Origin: Salinicoccus kekensis
GTDB taxonomy: Bacteria > Bacillota > Bacilli > Staphylococcales > Salinicoccaceae
Length of the DNA: 64,000 bases
Direction of reading: 5' to 3'
NCBI RefSeq assembly: GCF_900220995.1
Contig: NZ_OBQF01000001.1
Coordinates: forward strand, 434,001 to 498,000
Below, in pieces: positions 39,016 to 48,842 of the stretch. The translations under genes were made by a program, and so were the position numbers. The notes beneath the pieces are model-generated. The model worked only from the letters and a program-made list of their open reading frames with translations. It did not search any database and was not told where the DNA came from. The stretch's first letter is position 1, and each line of letters starts with the position of its first letter.

Positions 39016-39840
39016 ATGTCTAATATAAAAATAATCATTGCATCGGACTCGGTCGGGGAAACAGGTGAACTTGTCGCAAAGGCTGCTTTGGCCCAGTTTG
39101 ATATAGACAGTACTTCCGATGTACTGATCAGATATCCTTATATCGATTCCGAAGACAATATAGATGATGTCGTCGATCTCGCCAAAAGTAAGGCAGCGAC
39201 TGTGGTTTTCACAATTATAACTCCAGAGCTCAGGCAGTATATTAAAGAAGAACTGAAGAAGGAAAATATACCATCCGTCGATGTGATGGGTCCCCTTATG
39301 TCGATTTTGGAAGGCAAGACTGAGGCGGAACCTTATTATGAGCCGGGCCGTGTGCATAAGCTGGACGAGGATTATTTCCAAAAGATCGAAGCGATCGAAT
39401 TTGCAGTGAAATATGATGACGGCAAGGACGCAGGCGGTCTTGACAAGGCGGATATTGTACTGATCGGGGTATCAAGGACTTCGAAGACACCCCTGTCCCA
39501 GTATTTGGCGCTGAAAAAATATAAAGTCATGAATATGCCCCTTGTGCCTGAAGTGACTCCGCCGAAAGAATTGTTTGAAATCCCAAAGTCCAAATGCATC
39601 GGGCTCAGGATCAAATCTTCTTCACTCAACAAGATCAGAAAAGAAAGGCTGACCCAATTGGGTTTGAAAGACACGGCAAGTTATGCCAGGGATGAAAGGA
39701 TAGAAGAAGAATTAGCATATTTCGACTCGATCATTGAAAAGATAGGCTGTCCTGTCATCGATGTCTCTGAAAAAGCCATTGAAGAAACCGCAAATGAAAT
39801 TATGAAGTACGTTGATGGCAAAATAGATATCAAAGGGTGA
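39016..39840 (+). CDS. ppsR: Pyruvate,phosphate dikinase / PEP synthase regulatory protein (DUF299)
   Basis: 274-residue bifunctional ADP-dependent kinase and Pi-dependent pyrophosphorylase family. A P-loop-like sequence [15 protein letters not shown] lies near residues 154-168. Such proteins switch PPDK or PEP synthase on and off; in B. subtilis the homologue YqfL modulates CcpN. No PPDK gene is in the window, so the CcpN-modulating role is the more likely one. 11 nt after ccpN. Confidence 0.9.
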   Translation: MSNIKIIIASDSVGETGELVAKAALAQFDIDSTSDVLIRYPYIDSEDNIDDVVDLAKSKAATVVFTIITPELRQYIKEELKKENIPSVDVMGPLMSILEGKTEAEPYYEPGRVHKLDEDYFQKIEAIEFAVKYDDGKDAGGLDKADIVLIGVSRTSKTPLSQYLALKKYKVMNMPLVPEVTPPKELFEIPKSKCIGLRIKSSSLNKIRKERLTQLGLKDTASYARDERIEEELAYFDSIIEKIGCPVIDVSEKAIEETANEIMKYVDGKIDIKG

Positions 39841-39846
39841 TGGGTG

Positions 39847-41592
39847 ATGAGTATCCCGCAGGAAACAATAGAATACGTCAGAGAAAGGACCGACATTACC
39901 GATCTGGTTTCTGGTTATCTCAAACTTGAGAAGCGGGGACGGAACTACGTCGGTCTTTGCCCTTTTCATGATGAGAAAACACCGTCATTCAGTGTCAGTC
40001 CGGAAAAACAGATATGCCACTGTTTCGGGTGTAAAAAGGGCGGCAATGTTTTTCAGTTTTTAATGGAGATTGAAAACATCTCCTTCACAGAATCCGTGAA
40101 AAGACTCGGGAAGCCGCTCGGAGTTGAAGTCTCTTCAAATGAGAGCAGGGTCGATGATGATGATATGCAGTTCATTAAAATGCATGAACATGTTTCAGAT
40201 CTGTTCCATCACATCCTTATGCATACCAATGAAGGCAGCGAAGCCCTGAACTATCTTATCGAGAGGGGATTCAGCAGCGAACTGCTGAAGAAGGAGAAAA
40301 TAGGCCTTGCGCCGAAGATGTCTTCATTCACCAAGAATGCAATACTCGAGAAAGGTTTTACAGAAGAAGCGGCATACAGCGCAGGCCTGCTTTCACGGAA
40401 CGAGACCAATTTCTCTTATTATGACCGGTTCGTCAACCGGATAATGATTCCGATAAAGAACCACCAGAACTATATCGTGGGATTCACTGCGAGAAGTCTG
40501 GACGGTTCGGAACCGAAATATTTGAACACCCCTGAGACAAAAGTATTCCAAAAACGCCATCTCATGTTCAACTTGAGTGATGCAAGGAAATCCATCAGGA
40601 CCCAGGATGAAATCATCCTGATGGAGGGCCACCTTGATGTATTGAAAGTGAAGTCCCTCAATATAGAGAATATAGTGGGGTTGATGGGCACCGCCCTGAG
40701 CGAGGAGAACATCAGTCTGCTCAACCGCCTTGCCTCAAACGTGACGCTGATGTTCGACGGCGATGGGGCAGGTCAGCGGGCGACGGTGGATATAGGGGAG
40801 ACTTTACTGAAGCACGGGTTGAACACATTCGTAATCCAGCTCCCCGGCGGAATGGACCCCGATGAGTACATCGAAAGCAGCGGGGAAGAGAGTTTCCGTT
40901 ATCTTGTGAAGAATGAGAAGAGGCATTATATCCACTTCCTGGCGGAGAAGCTGTTGAATGAAAGCATGCACAATGACCTGGCATTCTCACAAAATATCAA
41001 CACTTTGACGGACCTGCTCACCTATGTGAATGATGACGCCATCAGAACAAGGCTCATACTCCATATCAGCGAGAGATACGGCATGGAAAAATCTCAAATA
41101 GAAAGCAAACTTCCTGTTAGAACATCGCAAAAACGGGAAAGTGTTATACAACACACCGAAAGACTTTCCATCAGGGAAAAAAAGGAACGTTATTTCCTGA
41201 AAGCGCTCATGAACGATAAAAGCCTTTTCGAATATTCGAAAGACAGGGTGGACAGGGAAGTATTAACTTCAGACCATTATTATGGTATATTTAAAGGGTT
41301 GTGCAATTATTTTGACACTCAAGACACATTTGAAGTATCATCTTTTATCCACCAGCTTCCGCATGAACTGCTTGAAGTCGTTATAAATATTGATAATCTC
41401 AGTATTCAGAGCGAAGTTTCGAGGGATGAGATCGATGATTACCTTGATGATTTGAGTGGAAAAAGAAACAGCGCCAGGGAAAGGCAGGTTTTATTCGCCC
41501 GCCTCAGGGAAGCCGAAGCGGCCAATGATATCGATCTGCAGGCGCAGCTCATGCAGCAGCTTTTGGAAATCAACAGCAGATATAAAAGTTAG
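39847..41592 (+). CDS. dnaG: DNA primase
   Basis: 581-residue primase. The N-terminal CHC2 zinc ribbon is [12 protein letters not shown] with CHCFGC (about residues 38-62). The TOPRIM catalytic core includes EGHLDVLKV and [11 protein letters not shown], and a C-terminal DnaB-interaction domain follows. ATG 39847 is preferred over the adjacent GTG 39844. It forms the conserved dnaG-sigA macromolecular synthesis operon. Confidence 0.97.
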   Translation: MSIPQETIEYVRERTDITDLVSGYLKLEKRGRNYVGLCPFHDEKTPSFSVSPEKQICHCFGCKKGGNVFQFLMEIENISFTESVKRLGKPLGVEVSSNESRVDDDDMQFIKMHEHVSDLFHHILMHTNEGSEALNYLIERGFSSELLKKEKIGLAPKMSSFTKNAILEKGFTEEAAYSAGLLSRNETNFSYYDRFVNRIMIPIKNHQNYIVGFTARSLDGSEPKYLNTPETKVFQKRHLMFNLSDARKSIRTQDEIILMEGHLDVLKVKSLNIENIVGLMGTALSEENISLLNRLASNVTLMFDGDGAGQRATVDIGETLLKHGLNTFVIQLPGGMDPDEYIESSGEESFRYLVKNEKRHYIHFLAEKLLNESMHNDLAFSQNINTLTDLLTYVNDDAIRTRLILHISERYGMEKSQIESKLPVRTSQKRESVIQHTERLSIREKKERYFLKALMNDKSLFEYSKDRVDREVLTSDHYYGIFKGLCNYFDTQDTFEVSSFIHQLPHELLEVVINIDNLSIQSEVSRDEIDDYLDDLSGKRNSARERQVLFARLREAEAANDIDLQAQLMQQLLEINSRYKS

Positions 41593-41615
41593 TAATATAT
41601 TTAGGAGGTACATTT

Positions 41616-42725
41616 ATGGCTGAAAATACCGTTGGGACAACTGGAAATAAAGAAGCAGAGTTGTTTACCTCAATTGAGCAAGTTAAACAGGTACTACTTG
41701 AAAAAGGGAAAAAAGAAGGGCATCTGTCACATGAAGAAATTGCTGACAAGCTGGCCAATTTCGAACTGGATGCAGATGCTATGGATGAATTTTTTGAAGA
41801 ACTCGGTGAAAATGACATCCGGCTGATAAATGAAAAAGATTCCACAGATACAGATGAAAAATTGAACCTGCATGATATGAGTGCACCTCCTGGTGTAAAA
41901 ATCAATGATCCGGTCCGCATGTACCTCAAAGAAATCGGCCGCGTCGACCTGCTCAGTGGCGCTGAAGAGGTGGAGCTCGCCAAAAGGATCGAAAAAGGCG
42001 ATGAAGTGGCCAAGAGCCGTCTTGCCGAGGCCAACCTGCGACTGGTGGTCAGCATCGCCAAAAGATACGTCGGACGCGGCATGCTCTTCCTCGATTTGAT
42101 TCAGGAAGGTAATATGGGACTGATCAAAGCCGTCGAGAAATTCGACTTTTCAAAAGGGTTCAAATTCTCCACATATGCAACATGGTGGATCCGCCAGGCA
42201 ATCACAAGAGCGATCGCCGACCAGGCCAGGACCATCCGGATACCCGTCCATATGGTGGAGACGATCAACAAACTTATCAGAATACAGCGTCAGCTGCTTC
42301 AGGACCTCGGACGTGAACCGCTTCCTGAAGAGATTGGTGAGGAGATGGACCTGCCTGCTGAAAAAGTTCGGGAAATCCTTAAAATCGCACAGGAGCCCGT
42401 CTCACTTGAAACACCGATCGGTGAAGAGGACGACAGCCATCTTGGGGATTTCATCGAAGACCAGGAGGCACAGAGCCCTTCAGACCATGCAGCTTATGAG
42501 TTATTGAAGGAGCAGCTGGAAGATGTACTCGACACGCTGACCGACCGTGAGGAGAATGTGCTCAGACTGCGTTTCGGCCTGGATGACGGACGTACAAGAA
42601 CGCTTGAAGAAGTCGGTAAAGTCTTCGGGGTCACACGTGAAAGAATACGCCAGATCGAGGCGAAGGCGCTCAGGAAGCTGCGCCATCCGAGCAGAAGTAA
42701 AAGATTGAAGGATTTCATGGATTAA
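41616..42725 (+). CDS. sigA: Primary sigma factor SigA (RpoD)
   Basis: 369-residue housekeeping sigma factor. Region 1.2 is followed by region 2 with [18 protein letters not shown] and [14 protein letters not shown] (-10 recognition), region 3, and region 4 with the helix-turn-helix in [20 protein letters not shown] (-35 recognition). Short N-terminal region 1.1, as in other Firmicutes. TTTAGGAGG precedes the start. Confidence 0.98.
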   Translation: MAENTVGTTGNKEAELFTSIEQVKQVLLEKGKKEGHLSHEEIADKLANFELDADAMDEFFEELGENDIRLINEKDSTDTDEKLNLHDMSAPPGVKINDPVRMYLKEIGRVDLLSGAEEVELAKRIEKGDEVAKSRLAEANLRLVVSIAKRYVGRGMLFLDLIQEGNMGLIKAVEKFDFSKGFKFSTYATWWIRQAITRAIADQARTIRIPVHMVETINKLIRIQRQLLQDLGREPLPEEIGEEMDLPAEKVREILKIAQEPVSLETPIGEEDDSHLGDFIEDQEAQSPSDHAAYELLKEQLEDVLDTLTDREENVLRLRFGLDDGRTRTLEEVGKVFGVTRERIRQIEAKALRKLRHPSRSKRLKDFMD

Positions 42726-42726
42726 T

Positions 42727-42751
42727 AATTACACATTAACGTGTAATTTTA
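42727..42751 (+). terminator. Intrinsic terminator after sigA
   Basis: AATTACAC and GTGTAATT arms with a 6-nt loop and a short T tail. Confidence 0.7.
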
Positions 42752-42765
42752 TCTCTAAATTTATT

Positions 42766-42793
42766 TTGACATTGCTGATATTTGAGCTACAAT
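42766..42793 (+). promoter_or_regulatory. cccA promoter
   Basis: TTGACA (42766-42771), 16-bp spacer, TACAAT (42788-42793). Confidence 0.65.
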
Positions 42794-42832
42794 TATAATT
42801 GTATATGCATTAATATAAGGGAGGGTCAACAT

Positions 42833-43231
42833 TTGAATAAGAATCCGATTATACCATTTTTACTTATCATCTTTTTAGGTGTGGGTCTGGTTTTCCTGCT
42901 TTCTGCCCAAGGTGCAAACCAGGAGGAAGAAGGCGAGGAAGTTGCCACTGAAGAAGGAACTGAAAACGGCGGCGAGGAAGGCTCTGAAGAAGAAGGTAAT
43001 GGCGCTTCATCAGGTGACGTGGACGCTGAAGGCGTTGCTCAGAACAGCTGTGCTTCATGTCACGGTGAAGATTTCTCAGGCGGTATGGGGCCGGCACTTG
43101 CAGGCACTGACTTGAGTGAAGAGGAATTCACCGATATCGTCAGAAACGGGCAAGGTTCAATGCCTGCGTTTAGTGAAGACCAGGTGAGCGATGAAGAACT
43201 GACTGCAATGTATGAAATGTGGGCAGAATAA
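42833..43231 (+). CDS. cccA: Membrane-anchored cytochrome c (c-550 type)
   Basis: 132 residues: N-terminal transmembrane anchor (about 5-24) with no lipobox cysteine, a Glu/Gly-rich linker of about 40 residues, then a class I cytochrome c domain with CASCH heme attachment (C73, C76, H77) and a likely axial ligand at M110 (GSMPAF). It acts as an extracytoplasmic electron carrier to a terminal oxidase. The start is TTG 42833 with AAGGGAGGG upstream. B. subtilis cccA also follows sigA. Confidence 0.92.
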   Translation: MNKNPIIPFLLIIFLGVGLVFLLSAQGANQEEEGEEVATEEGTENGGEEGSEEEGNGASSGDVDAEGVAQNSCASCHGEDFSGGMGPALAGTDLSEEEFTDIVRNGQGSMPAFSEDQVSDEELTAMYEMWAE

Positions 43232-43241
43232 TATTTAACGG

Positions 43242-43274
43242 AAAACCTCCACGATTCGTGGAGGTTTTTATTTT
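43242..43274 (+). terminator. Intrinsic terminator after cccA
   Basis: AAAACCTCCACGA and TCGTGGAGGTTTT arms with a minimal loop and a T-rich tail. Confidence 0.9.
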
Positions 43275-43288
43275 AAAGGATGGTTGAA

Positions 43289-43972
43289 ATGATAGATGAA
43301 CGTTTGAAGTATGCAGCAAATCATATAAAAGGGGAAATCCTTGCAGATATCGGCTCCGATCATGCATACCTCCCAATCCATGCCATAAGGGGAGGCATGA
43401 TAAGTCGTGCGATATGCGGAGAAGTCGCAGAGGGGCCGTATGAGGCGACATTGAAGAACATCGAATCATACGGCATGCAGGGGAAGATTGAAGCGCGTCT
43501 TGGTGACGGGCTGAACATTTTGACTCCTGATGATGAAGTGGATACGATCACGGTATGCGGGATGGGCGGACCGTTGATTGCCCGCATATTGGCCGGGGGT
43601 TTTGAAAATGTAGGCGGTCATCCCCGCCTTGTCCTCCAGGCGAATAATCATATGTATCCTCTGCGGCAGGCGGTCGACGATTTAAATTACCGCATCGTTC
43701 ATGAAAAAGTGCTGAAGCTCGGGAAGCACTTTTATGAAATCATCGTATGCGATTATGATGAAAACCGGAAAAGGATGTCACAGAAGGAACTGCATTTCGG
43801 CCCTTTGAACCTTGCGGAGAGGGAAGAGGCGTTTCTTAAAAAAATCAAATGGGAATATGACCATCAGAAGAGGATATTTGAAAGTATCGACGGCGGCAGA
43901 AATCCGGATAAAAAAGAAGAAATAAAATCCAAAATCAAACTTTTAGAAGAGGTGTTGGAAGATGAAGATTAA
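43289..43972 (+). CDS. trmK: tRNA (adenine22-N1)-methyltransferase TrmK
   Basis: 227-residue class I methyltransferase modifying A22 of tRNA. Motif I is ADIGSDHAYLPIHA (about residues 18-31), and VCGMGGPLIARIL is the family-specific segment. It has the C-terminal coiled-coil region typical of TrmK. ATG 43289 is chosen because AAAGGA lies 8 nt upstream; ATG 43280 would lie within that site. The 3' end overlaps yqfO by 11 nt. Confidence 0.93.
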   Translation: MIDERLKYAANHIKGEILADIGSDHAYLPIHAIRGGMISRAICGEVAEGPYEATLKNIESYGMQGKIEARLGDGLNILTPDDEVDTITVCGMGGPLIARILAGGFENVGGHPRLVLQANNHMYPLRQAVDDLNYRIVHEKVLKLGKHFYEIIVCDYDENRKRMSQKELHFGPLNLAEREEAFLKKIKWEYDHQKRIFESIDGGRNPDKKEEIKSKIKLLEEVLEDED

Positions 43973-45044
43973 GGAACTTTTACAGGAGCTTGATGAAATC
44001 GCGCCTTTCAAAGACAGTGAGGACTGGGACAATACCGGCCTCCTCGTCGGTGATATGGAAGATGAGGTCACCGGCATCCTGACGGCCCTCGACTGCGCGC
44101 CTGAAACGGTCGATGAAGCAGTGGATAACGGAATGAACACAATCATTGCCCACCACCCTTTAATATTCCCGAAAATCTCCGCAGTGACTGAGGATTTCTA
44201 CGGCAGGATCATCAGGAAACTGATCAAAAGTGACGTCAACCTCATAGTGATGCACACGAACCTCGATCATCAGCCGAAAGGTGTCAGCCATATGATCGCC
44301 GAAGTCCTCGGGTTCACCAGCACGGAAATACTGATTCCGAAAAAGTATGAACTGAAGAAATTGAGGGTCAACATACCCGCCGAGAACAAGGAAGAACTGA
44401 AACAGGGCCTTTCAGAAAGCGGTGTGGGCAACCAGGGTGATTACAGCGAGTGCTTTTTCGAGTATCCCATCACCGGTCAGTTCAGGCCGAACGAGGATGC
44501 AAATCCCCATATCGGCACGAACAATGAGCTTGAAATCGTCGATGAATATATCGTCGAGGCAATTTTCGAGTCGGATGAGCAGGATAAGGTCATCGATGCA
44601 TTATTGAAGGTCCACCCGTATGAAGAGCCGGCATTCGATATATTCACCATCAATAACGTACCGAACAAGGGCCTTGGCGTGAAGTTCGATTATGAAGGTT
44701 CCTTCGAGTCATTGACGGCTTTGATTGAGGATAAGACCGGCGGAAGGATTGTAAACGCCGTGAAGGGAAATGATAAGGGAATATTAACGGCAGGCATCAT
44801 CGGCGGCTCCGGCATGAGCTATGCAAAAGATGCCTTCAGGCAAGGGATAGACGTGCTGATCACGGGCGATGTCAAATACCATGAAGCCTATGATGCAAAA
44901 CTCCTCGGGCACAACGTCATAGACGCCGGACATTACCTTGAAGCCTTCATGGCAGAAGGTCTTGAAAATCTGATACGCCGCAAAATGGATATTAAAGTCG
45001 CTGCAAGCAACGTGGATACGGACCCATTCGAAAACAGAAAATAA
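43962..45044 (+). CDS. yqfO: NIF3-like dinuclear metal center protein (YqfO)
   Basis: 360-residue DUF34/NIF3 protein. Metal-binding histidines are in IIAHHPLIF, VMHTNLDHQPKG, and GDVKYHEA with DAGHYLEA. A PII-like domain is inserted between the two NIF3 halves (about 125-230), as in YqfO of Bacillus and S. aureus SA1388. Molecular function is not settled; a GTP cyclohydrolase role for the family has been debated. Confidence 0.9.
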   Translation: MKIKELLQELDEIAPFKDSEDWDNTGLLVGDMEDEVTGILTALDCAPETVDEAVDNGMNTIIAHHPLIFPKISAVTEDFYGRIIRKLIKSDVNLIVMHTNLDHQPKGVSHMIAEVLGFTSTEILIPKKYELKKLRVNIPAENKEELKQGLSESGVGNQGDYSECFFEYPITGQFRPNEDANPHIGTNNELEIVDEYIVEAIFESDEQDKVIDALLKVHPYEEPAFDIFTINNVPNKGLGVKFDYEGSFESLTALIEDKTGGRIVNAVKGNDKGILTAGIIGGSGMSYAKDAFRQGIDVLITGDVKYHEAYDAKLLGHNVIDAGHYLEAFMAEGLENLIRRKMDIKVAASNVDTDPFENRK

Positions 45045-45055
45045 AAACTGTCCTT

Positions 45056-45102
45056 TTTACAGCATTTACACAATTTTTACATCCTCCTAATATACATTTA
45101 CA
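45056..45102 (+). promoter_or_regulatory. PhoP-box-like TTTACA repeats before phnD
   Basis: TTTACA occurs at 45056, 45065, 45076 and 45097, the latter three in near 11-bp phase (with a degenerate repeat at about 45086). PhoP boxes of B. subtilis are TT(A/T/C)ACA-type direct repeats at about 11-bp intervals. The last repeat lies about 35 bp before a GATAAT -10 candidate (45132-45137). An equivalent array precedes pstS. Confidence 0.7.
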
Positions 45103-45171
45103 TGTTCACCATATCAGGTTAATAAACCGTTGATAATATGTGAAGCAGTAATCATATTAGGAGGATTTTGT

Positions 45172-46092
45172 ATGAGAAGAATTTCTTTATTGTTGATGGG
45201 TGCCTTATTTGCTGTTGTCCTTGGAGCCTGCAGCGCACAGAGTGAAGCGGGGGATACAGTTGATGCTTCAGACGGTGCCGGGGAAGCACGCGGTGATGAC
45301 TGGCCTGAATCCTTGAAATTTGCTGTAGCGGGCATCGAAGGACAGGAGGAATTGCTGCTGCGCTTTGAAGCGTTCGAGGAAACGATGGAGGAGATGCTTG
45401 ATACGGATGTGGAACTGTTTGCACTTTCCGACAGGACAGTCTCGTCCACGGCACTGGAGTATGATCAGGTTGACATCGTGCTGTCCGGACCATCCGAATA
45501 CATATTATCAAAAGAAGCCAAACCTGAAATTGAGCTTGCCGGCGGTGTCCACAGAGCCGACGGACATTATCACGTCGTCTTCATCGCAAGTGAAGAAAGT
45601 GGGATTGAATCACTCGATGATGCAGTGGGCGAAACGATTGCCATGAAAGATACCGGTTCGACGTCCGGACATATCGGGCCGAGCGGCGTGCTGGTCGATG
45701 AAGGATATGACCTCGATGAGGATTTCGATATCCAACTGCTGGGTGACAGCTCCCTTGAGGCGCTGTTGAACGGCGAGGTCGATGTCATGGCAGACGGTGT
45801 CAAACACTGGCATACCATCCAGGAGGAAGGGCTTGAAGATGAATTCAGGCTGATTTATGAGGGGGAGCCGCTGCCTGCGGATCCGTTCGTGTTGAATGAT
45901 ACGCTGCCAGAGGAATTTAAAGAAGAGTTTTTGAACATACTGATGGAAAATGAAGAAGAGGTGCTGGATGCGATATTATCTAGCGAAGAAAATGATAAAT
46001 ATGAAGATGGCGGCATAATCGAAGTTTCCGATGAGGACTATGACAACATGAGGGAAACCTACGAAATTTTAGGTCTGGAGATCGAGGAATAA
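45172..46092 (+). CDS. phnD: Phosphonate/phosphite-type ABC transporter substrate-binding lipoprotein
   Basis: 306-residue extracytoplasmic solute-binding lipoprotein of the PhnD family. The lipobox LGAC puts the lipidated cysteine at residue 20, followed by an acidic linker. DWPESLKF begins the binding domain, ALSDRT and EYDQVDIVLSGPSEY form the front of the ligand pocket, and DTGSTSGHIGPS is the typical anion-binding loop. Ligand unknown: phosphonate, phosphite or a phosphate ester. TAGGAGGAT precedes ATG 45172. First gene of phnDCE behind PhoP-like boxes; a paralogue lies at 54090-54980. Confidence 0.88.
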   Translation: MRRISLLLMGALFAVVLGACSAQSEAGDTVDASDGAGEARGDDWPESLKFAVAGIEGQEELLLRFEAFEETMEEMLDTDVELFALSDRTVSSTALEYDQVDIVLSGPSEYILSKEAKPEIELAGGVHRADGHYHVVFIASEESGIESLDDAVGETIAMKDTGSTSGHIGPSGVLVDEGYDLDEDFDIQLLGDSSLEALLNGEVDVMADGVKHWHTIQEEGLEDEFRLIYEGEPLPADPFVLNDTLPEEFKEEFLNILMENEEEVLDAILSSEENDKYEDGGIIEVSDEDYDNMRETYEILGLEIEE

Positions 46093-46093
46093 T

Positions 46094-46906
46094 ATGAATG
46101 CGATTGAAGTGAACAAAATCAGGAAAGTGTACAATCAGCGGGATGTCGCATTGGATGGTGTATCGTTCACCATCAAAGAGGGTGAAAGTGTCGTCATACT
46201 CGGGCACAACGGTTCCGGGAAATCCACGCTTTTCCGTACATTGACGGGATTCGAGGAACCGACCGAAGGTTCCGTCACATTACTCGGCCGGGAAGTGGAC
46301 CCCGGGAAGCGGCGTCATCTGCGCGAAACCAGGAAGAAAGTCGGTATGGTCTTCCAGGCTTTCGGCCTTATCGATAATGTCTCGGTATTTCAAAACGTAT
46401 TGTTCGGCGCACTGGGGCAGGTTAAATTCGCACCGGCAACCTACAGCTTATTTGCTTCAGATGCGCTTAGAACACGCGCAATGGAGTGCCTCGACAGGGT
46501 CGGGCTTGCCCACCTGTCGGAGAGGCGGGCAGACAGGCTCTCAGGCGGGCAGAAACAGCGGATCGCAATTGCCAGGATGCTGATGCAGGATCCTGAAATC
46601 ATCCTGGCGGATGAGCCGATAGCAAGCCTCGACCCGAAAGCCGGCAGGGAAGTTATGGATCTGCTGGCCGAGATCGCTGCTGAAAGGAATATCACATTAC
46701 TGATGATCCTGCACCAGATACCCATCGCAAAGAGATACGCCGACCGTTTCATCGCATTGAAAAATGGTGAAGTGTATGCCGATGGTGAGGTTTCCGTCAT
46801 CGATGAAGATTTTGAGACAGCACTTTTCGGAAACTCTGGTCCGAAAGAAGAACCGCCCTCCGATGAAACACCACAACCTATTGAACAGGAGGCTCGGAAA
46901 CTATGA
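46094..46906 (+). CDS. phnC: Phosphonate-type ABC transporter ATP-binding protein
   Basis: 270-residue ATPase of the PhnC family. Walker A is GHNGSGKST, the signature LSGGQKQR, and Walker B ILADEPIASLDP. A poorly conserved acidic/proline tail of about 25 residues ends the protein. It energises uptake together with PhnD and PhnE. It begins 1 nt after phnD and overlaps phnE by 4 nt. Confidence 0.93.
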   Translation: MNAIEVNKIRKVYNQRDVALDGVSFTIKEGESVVILGHNGSGKSTLFRTLTGFEEPTEGSVTLLGREVDPGKRRHLRETRKKVGMVFQAFGLIDNVSVFQNVLFGALGQVKFAPATYSLFASDALRTRAMECLDRVGLAHLSERRADRLSGGQKQRIAIARMLMQDPEIILADEPIASLDPKAGREVMDLLAEIAAERNITLLMILHQIPIAKRYADRFIALKNGEVYADGEVSVIDEDFETALFGNSGPKEEPPSDETPQPIEQEARKL

Positions 46907-47688
46907 GTCCAACGCCTCCAAAAAGATTTGAAAAGCCGTCGATATGGTCTTTCATACTTATACTTGTTGTTCTTCTTTTTCTTGTGACGGGGATCAACAA
47001 TGCCAATATCACATTAAGCCGGGTTATAGGCGGCGTCATGAACATCGGGGACTTTTTAGGCCAGGCCTTCCCGCCTGATTTCAGCCGTATCGGCCCCATA
47101 ATGAGCGCCATGATTGAAACATTTGAAATGGCACTGGTCGGCACGCTTGCAGGTGTGATAATATCCGTCCCAGTAGCGCTCCTGTCGTCCAGGACGACGA
47201 ACTCGATTTCCTTCCTGCGCTCTCTGACGAGAGGGGCTGTGACGGTCATGAGGACGGTGCCAGACCTTGTATGGGCATTGCTCTTCGTGATAGCCGTAGG
47301 GCTCGGTCCTTTCGCGGGGATATTGACGATAACGATTGACACGATCGGATTTTGTGCCAGATTCTTCTCCGAAAGGATAGATGAACTGGATAAGAAACCT
47401 AAAGAGGCACTTGAATCTACAGGATCCGGATATTTCGGTGTCATTACAGGTTCAGTGCTGCCACAGGCCACCCCTTCATTTGTCGGCACAAGCTTGTTTG
47501 CCCTCGAAAAGTCGATCAGGGGAGCCACCGTTCTCGGTCTGGTCGGGGCAGGGGGCATCGGTGTTGAACTCAGTGCACAGATGTCACTCAGGAACTTCGA
47601 TCAGGCGCTGATGATCATCATTATCATTTTAATACTCGTTCTCGTAGTGGAGAACATCTCACAAAGAATACGGGCGAAATATATATAA
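46903..47688 (+). CDS. phnE: Phosphonate-type ABC transporter permease
   Basis: 261-residue inner-membrane permease with about six helices and the EAA-type loop in the GYFGVITGSVLPQATPSF region. Only one permease is present, so it would act as a homodimer, whereas many staphylococcal systems have two. It ends the phnDCE operon. No C-P lyase, phosphonatase or phosphite dehydrogenase gene is nearby. Confidence 0.92.
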   Translation: MSPTPPKRFEKPSIWSFILILVVLLFLVTGINNANITLSRVIGGVMNIGDFLGQAFPPDFSRIGPIMSAMIETFEMALVGTLAGVIISVPVALLSSRTTNSISFLRSLTRGAVTVMRTVPDLVWALLFVIAVGLGPFAGILTITIDTIGFCARFFSERIDELDKKPKEALESTGSGYFGVITGSVLPQATPSFVGTSLFALEKSIRGATVLGLVGAGGIGVELSAQMSLRNFDQALMIIIIILILVLVVENISQRIRAKYI

Positions 47689-47696
47689 GAAGCAAA

Positions 47697-47731
47697 AGAG
47701 CATCCATCCAGTTCGACTGGATGGATGCTCT
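47697..47731. terminator. Bidirectional hairpin between phnE and ispH
   Basis: AGAGCATCCATCCAGT and ACTGGATGGATGCTCT form a 16-bp perfect stem with a 3-nt loop between convergent genes. T tails are short on both sides. Confidence 0.8.
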
Positions 47732-47738
47732 TCAATCA

Positions 47739-48701
47739 TTATTTCATTATTTCAACCGGTTTCGGCTTTTTGATCTTCGGCAGTATTTTATCCACCGGTA
47801 CAGTGGATTGAGGTGCTTCATATGACTCTTCATTGTATTTGTTCAAGTAATCGATCACTTCCCGCACGATCGGTGTCGGAGTGGAGGCACCTGCAGTGAC
47901 AGCAACCGAATTGATGCCTTTCAGCCATTCCGTATCGAGTTCACTCAGGGAGCTGATGCGGTATGCGTTCGTATGGGCAATTTCCTTGGATACCTGTGCG
48001 AGCCTGTTTGAATTGTTGCTCTTTGGATCGCCGACGACAATCAGCAGCTCTGCCTGATCTGCCTGTTCGGCGACCGCTTCCTGGCGCACCTGTGTCGCCA
48101 TGCAGATTTCCTGCTGAACTTCAATTTGAGGATATCTGCTTTTCAGTTCATCCATCAGGTGGCTGACATCCCACTGGCTCATCGTCGTCTGGTTCGTTAC
48201 AATCAATTTTCTCTCCTGCAGCACATCAGGCAGCAGTTCGATATCATCCATCGTCTCGACGAGATGCACATGTTCAGGATTCACACCGACTGCGCCTTCA
48301 GGCTCAGGGTGCCCTTTTTTACCGATGTATACGACATCGTATCCTTTTTCCGTCTTATCACGTATCAGGTCATGTGTCACCTGGACGTCCGGGCAGGTCG
48401 CATCAATACAGGTGAGACCTTTTTCCTTTGCCCGCCTTTTGACTTCAGGGGACACGCCGTGCGCCGTGAAAATCACAGTGCCTTCATTGATGTTTTCCAG
48501 GATTTCAAGTCTGTTCGGTCCATCAAGCGTAACGATGCCATCCTCTTCAAAAGCGTCCGTCACATGTTTGTTGTGCACAATCATACCCAAAATATATATC
48601 GGCCTCGGCAATGTTTTGTCCATCGATGCATTCCTTGCGATGACCATGGCATCGACAACGCCGTAACAATAGCCGCGTGGTGTTATTTTTATAATATCCA
48701 T
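47739..48701 (-). CDS. ispH: 4-hydroxy-3-methylbut-2-enyl diphosphate reductase
   Basis: Last enzyme of the MEP isoprenoid pathway, reducing HMBPP to IPP and DMAPP at a [4Fe-4S] cluster. Three cluster cysteines are visible in [16 protein letters not shown] and [20 protein letters not shown] is part of the substrate site. 320 residues. ATG 48701 is preferred: GAGGAGGA lies about 10 nt upstream, too close to the ATG at 48710. Its pathway partner ispG is at 56 kb. Confidence 0.96.
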   Translation of the reverse strand: MDIIKITPRGYCYGVVDAMVIARNASMDKTLPRPIYILGMIVHNKHVTDAFEEDGIVTLDGPNRLEILENINEGTVIFTAHGVSPEVKRRAKEKGLTCIDATCPDVQVTHDLIRDKTEKGYDVVYIGKKGHPEPEGAVGVNPEHVHLVETMDDIELLPDVLQERKLIVTNQTTMSQWDVSHLMDELKSRYPQIEVQQEICMATQVRQEAVAEQADQAELLIVVGDPKSNNSNRLAQVSKEIAHTNAYRISSLSELDTEWLKGINSVAVTAGASTPTPIVREVIDYLNKYNEESYEAPQSTVPVDKILPKIKKPKPVEIMK

Positions 48702-48803
48702 AGAGTACATTCCTCCTCAATAATCATTATACCTGTTCCCGCATCTAAATGAAATCATCATGAAGTCCGAAATTACATTATAGCATGTATCGTATATATC
48801 AGT

Positions 48804-48825
48804 TATAATTGAGTTCGAATTCAAT
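48804..48825 (+). promoter_or_regulatory. cshB -10 and adjoining palindrome
   Basis: TATAAT (48804-48809) overlaps an 18-bp near-perfect palindrome, ATTGAGTTC-GAATTCAAT (48808-48825, one mismatch), at the expected transcription start. It may be an operator or a 5' RNA hairpin. Confidence 0.45.
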
Positions 48826-48842
48826 AATGAAAAGGTGATACT

